DNA from: Ktedonobacterales bacterium
GTDB taxonomy: Bacteria > Chloroflexota > Ktedonobacteria > Ktedonobacterales > JADMIN01
Length of the DNA stretch: 7,136 nucleotides
NCBI GenBank assembly: GCA_025450405.1
Contig: JANWHL010000111.1
Span: 1-7,136 of the forward strand
Direction: 5' to 3'
Part shown: positions 6,162-7,136 of the stretch, one piece after another
Layout: each line of letters opens with the position of its first letter
Numbering within the stretch: position 1 is the first letter of the stretch
Position numbers and translations under genes: made by a program
The notes under the pieces: model-generated
What the model was told of the DNA's origin: nothing
Database searches by the model: none
The model's input: only the letters and a program-made list of their open reading frames with translations

Positions 6162-6181
6162 TGGGGGCGGTCCTGGGTCAT
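6158..6181 (-). CDS. Possible 7-codon upstream ORF overlapping the RDD start
   Basis: ATG at 6181 opens a frame encoding MTQDRPQ. It ends in a TGA whose first two bases are the last two of the RDD start codon's ATG (ATGA overlap at 6161-6158). The context CCCCCAATGA occurs at both ATGs, as if a short segment had been duplicated. No good ribosome binding site is seen for the small frame, because the tRNA 3' end lies directly upstream. It may be chance. Confidence 0.2.
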   Translation of the reverse strand: MTQDRPQ

Positions 6182-6188
6182 TGGGGGG

Positions 6189-6263
6189 TCCTGGAGGCGG
6201 GATTCGAACCCGCACTATCGACACGCTCAGTGTCGCGTCTCCTGCCGATTGGACTACTCCAGG
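6189..6263 (-). tRNA. tRNA with anticodon GAG (Leu-type), short variable loop
   Basis: It is 75 nt long. The acceptor CCTGGAG pairs fully with CTCCAGG, discriminator A73 follows, and TA fills positions 8-9. The D arm is GTC with GAC around a 12-nt loop containing AATCGGCA. The anticodon stem is CGACA/TGTCG with loop CTGAGCG, giving anticodon GAG at 6228-6226. The variable loop is only 5 nt, and the T arm is GCGGG-TTCGAAT-CCCGC. CCA is not encoded (six C follow). GAG reads the Leu codon CUC, yet bacterial tRNA-Leu normally has a long variable arm. Position 37 is C where a purine is usual, and T at -1 can pair with A73 to make an eighth acceptor pair. The identity is therefore uncertain. Confidence 0.78.
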
Positions 6264-6307
6264 ATAACAGATATGCCGAAATCGGGTATCCCGCGCGAGC
6301 GGAATCA

Positions 6308-6383
6308 TGGTACCCGGGGCGGGACTCGAACCCGCACTGACAGCCATCTGAGGACTGCGCCTCTGCCGTTGGGCTACCCAGGC
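6308..6383 (-). tRNA. tRNA with anticodon CAG (Leu-type), short variable loop
   Basis: The acceptor GCCTGGG pairs with CCCGGGT through two G.U-type pairs (1-72 and 4-69). TA is at 8-9. The D arm is GCC with GGC around a 10-nt loop containing AACGGCA. The anticodon stem is CAGTC/GGCTG with loop CTCAGAT, giving anticodon CAG at 6350-6348 followed by A37. The variable loop is TCAGT, and the T arm is GCGGG-TTCGAGT-CCCGC. A73 is followed by CCA in the DNA (6310-6308), so CCA may be encoded. The anticodon points to Leu (CUG), but the 5-nt variable loop is class I. It is clearly related to the tRNA 44 nt downstream: the T arms differ by one base and the D stems covary. Confidence 0.82.
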
Positions 6384-6395
6384 GATTGATGCCAG

Positions 6396-6425
6396 CGACT
6401 GGCGCGTCAACCGACTGGCGCGTCA
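6396..6425. repeat. 14-bp direct repeat with 16-bp period upstream of the tRNAs
   Basis: cgactggcgcgtca occurs at 6396-6409 and again at 6412-6425. An overlapping inverted repeat, GCCAG-CGA-CTGGC (6391-6403), sits next to the first copy, 8 bp before the tRNA 5' end, and could form a leader hairpin. The repeat lies between the predicted tRNA promoter and the first tRNA, so it would be part of the precursor transcript. Confidence 0.8.
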
Positions 6426-6475
6426 CCGCGGGGTTGACGGCCCATCGGGATCGTCCGCCGCTGGCTCGCCCCAGT

Positions 6476-6503
6476 ATTGTCATATCCCCAATGAGTTTGT
6501 CAA
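6476..6503 (-). promoter_or_regulatory. Predicted promoter of the tRNA-RDD transcript
   Basis: On the minus strand, a perfect -35 TTGACA (6503-6498) is followed after 16 bp by GACAAT (6481-6476), four of six matches to the -10 consensus. A second TTGACG lies at 6510-6505. Transcription would start near 6469, giving an 86-nt precursor leader before the tRNA at 6383. It lies just downstream of the folD stop, consistent with a separate tRNA transcript. Confidence 0.5.
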
Positions 6504-6526
6504 TCGTCAAGTATGCGCGCACGGCA

Positions 6527-7136
6527 TCAGTCGGCCAGATGCGCTCCGTCGCCGTCCTGGAGCAGCCGCGGGCCCGCCACGCACTGCGCCAGCAGCATCA
6601 GGTTGGTGAGGGGACCGACGCCGCCGGGCACGGGGGTGATCGCGCCCGCCACCGCGGACACGCCGTCGAACTCCACGTCGCCCACCACCTGGCCGTCCGC
6701 CCCCACATTGATGCCCACGTCCACCACCGTCGCCCCTGGCCGCACCATATCGCCAGTGATCAGCCCCGCCTTGCCCACCGCCACCACCAGCACCTCGGCC
6801 TGGCGCGTCCAGCTCGCCAGGTTGCGCGTGGCGCGGTGGCAGATCGTCACCGTGGCGTCGCGGCCCAGCAGCAGCAGCGCCAGCGGCTTGCCCACCACGT
6901 CGCTGGCGCCCACCACCACCGCCCTCCGGCCGGCGAGCGCGATCTCGCTCCGGTCGAGGATCTCCAGCACGGCGGCGCAGGTGGATGGCACGAAGGTGGG
7001 CAGCCGCAGGAAGAGATTGCCGCCGCTCACCAGGCTGATGCCGTCGACATCCTTGGCGGCGTCCAGCGTCTCGGCCACCGCGCGCGCCGAGAGGTGCTCG
7101 GGCAGCGGCAGCTCCATCAGGATGCCCTGGATCCGC
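6527..7136 (-). CDS. folD: Bifunctional methylenetetrahydrofolate dehydrogenase/cyclohydrolase (5'-truncated)
   Basis: The C-terminal 202 residues are visible, about 70% of a typical FolD of roughly 285. The enzyme oxidises 5,10-methylene-THF to methenyl-THF with NADP and hydrolyses it to 10-formyl-THF. The frame continues through the window edge as RIQGILMELPLP, so the ATG at 7117 is internal. Visible motifs in fragment numbering are KDVDG (28-32), the nucleotide-binding GASDVVGKP (76-84), ICHR (98-101), VDVGIN (138-143) and TPVPGGVGPLT (167-177). The N-terminal part with the catalytic Lys is outside the window. The active-site Gln of the usual QLPLP motif is Glu here (ELPLP), and PVPGGVGPMT has become PLT. 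No terminator is seen after the TGA. The next genes on this strand are the tRNAs, 143 nt on. Confidence 0.97.
   Translation of the reverse strand, partial: RIQGILMELPLPEHLSARAVAETLDAAKDVDGISLVSGGNLFLRLPTFVPSTCAAVLEILDRSEIALAGRRAVVVGASDVVGKPLALLLLGRDATVTICHRATRNLASWTRQAEVLVVAVGKAGLITGDMVRPGATVVDVGINVGADGQVVGDVEFDGVSAVAGAITPVPGGVGPLTNLMLLAQCVAGPRLLQDGDGAHLAD

Noticed and set aside
4773..6389. Plus-strand open frame of 538 codons
   Set aside because: It runs antisense through yitJ, its leader, the RDD gene and both tRNAs; it is a GC-driven shadow.
6162..6410. N-terminal extension of the RDD protein to 6410
   Set aside because: The frame there is a translation of two tRNA genes and their spacer; the RDD signature begins right after the ATG at 6161.

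Overview
This is a very GC-rich bacterial window in which almost all coding capacity is on the minus strand. Base composition, the bifunctional homocysteine methyltransferase/MTHFR and the ImmA/IrrE-UvrD fusion would fit a member of the Chloroflexota or a similar high-GC lineage. That placement is an inference from style, not a phylogenetic result.

Layout from left to right. (1) 1-1887, minus: a 3'-truncated gene joining an N-terminal ImmA/IrrE zinc metallopeptidase domain to a UvrD/Rep superfamily 1 helicase. (2) 1888-2242: a divergent intergenic region with an extended -10 element and an inverted repeat in front of the helicase gene, plus two further small dyads. (3) 2243-2521, plus: a 92-residue orphan protein, the only plus-strand gene accepted. 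(4) 2531-3229, minus: a 232-residue protein with a degenerate PD-(D/E)XK nuclease-like pattern, 4 nt behind the next gene upstream. (5) 3234-5291, minus: a complete homocysteine S-methyltransferase/methylenetetrahydrofolate reductase fusion (YitJ type). (6) 5292-5585: a leader region with a perfect TATAAT, GC-rich hairpins and a four-unit 10-bp repeat. (7) 5586-6161, minus: an RDD-family membrane protein. (8) 6189-6383, minus: two related tRNA genes with Leu anticodons (GAG and CAG) but short variable loops. (9) 6384-6526: a tRNA promoter region with a 14-bp direct repeat. (10) 6527-7136, minus: folD, 5'-truncated by the window edge.

Functionally, FolD and the YitJ-type enzyme belong to one-carbon metabolism. 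FolD interconverts methylene-, methenyl- and formyl-tetrahydrofolate. The MTHFR half of the fusion reduces methylene-THF to methyl-THF, and the other half methylates homocysteine to methionine. The PD-(D/E)XK-like protein probably shares the yitJ transcript. The RDD gene probably follows the tRNAs on one transcript. The helicase-protease gene faces away from all of this and looks like a DNA-damage or stress module.

The observations most worth following are the protease-helicase fusion with an inverted repeat at its promoter, the class-I-shaped tRNAs with Leu anticodons, the nuclease-like protein coupled to methionine synthesis, the repeat-bearing leader of yitJ, and a FolD with Glu at the usual active-site Gln. 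No CRISPR array, insertion sequence or known riboswitch was seen.
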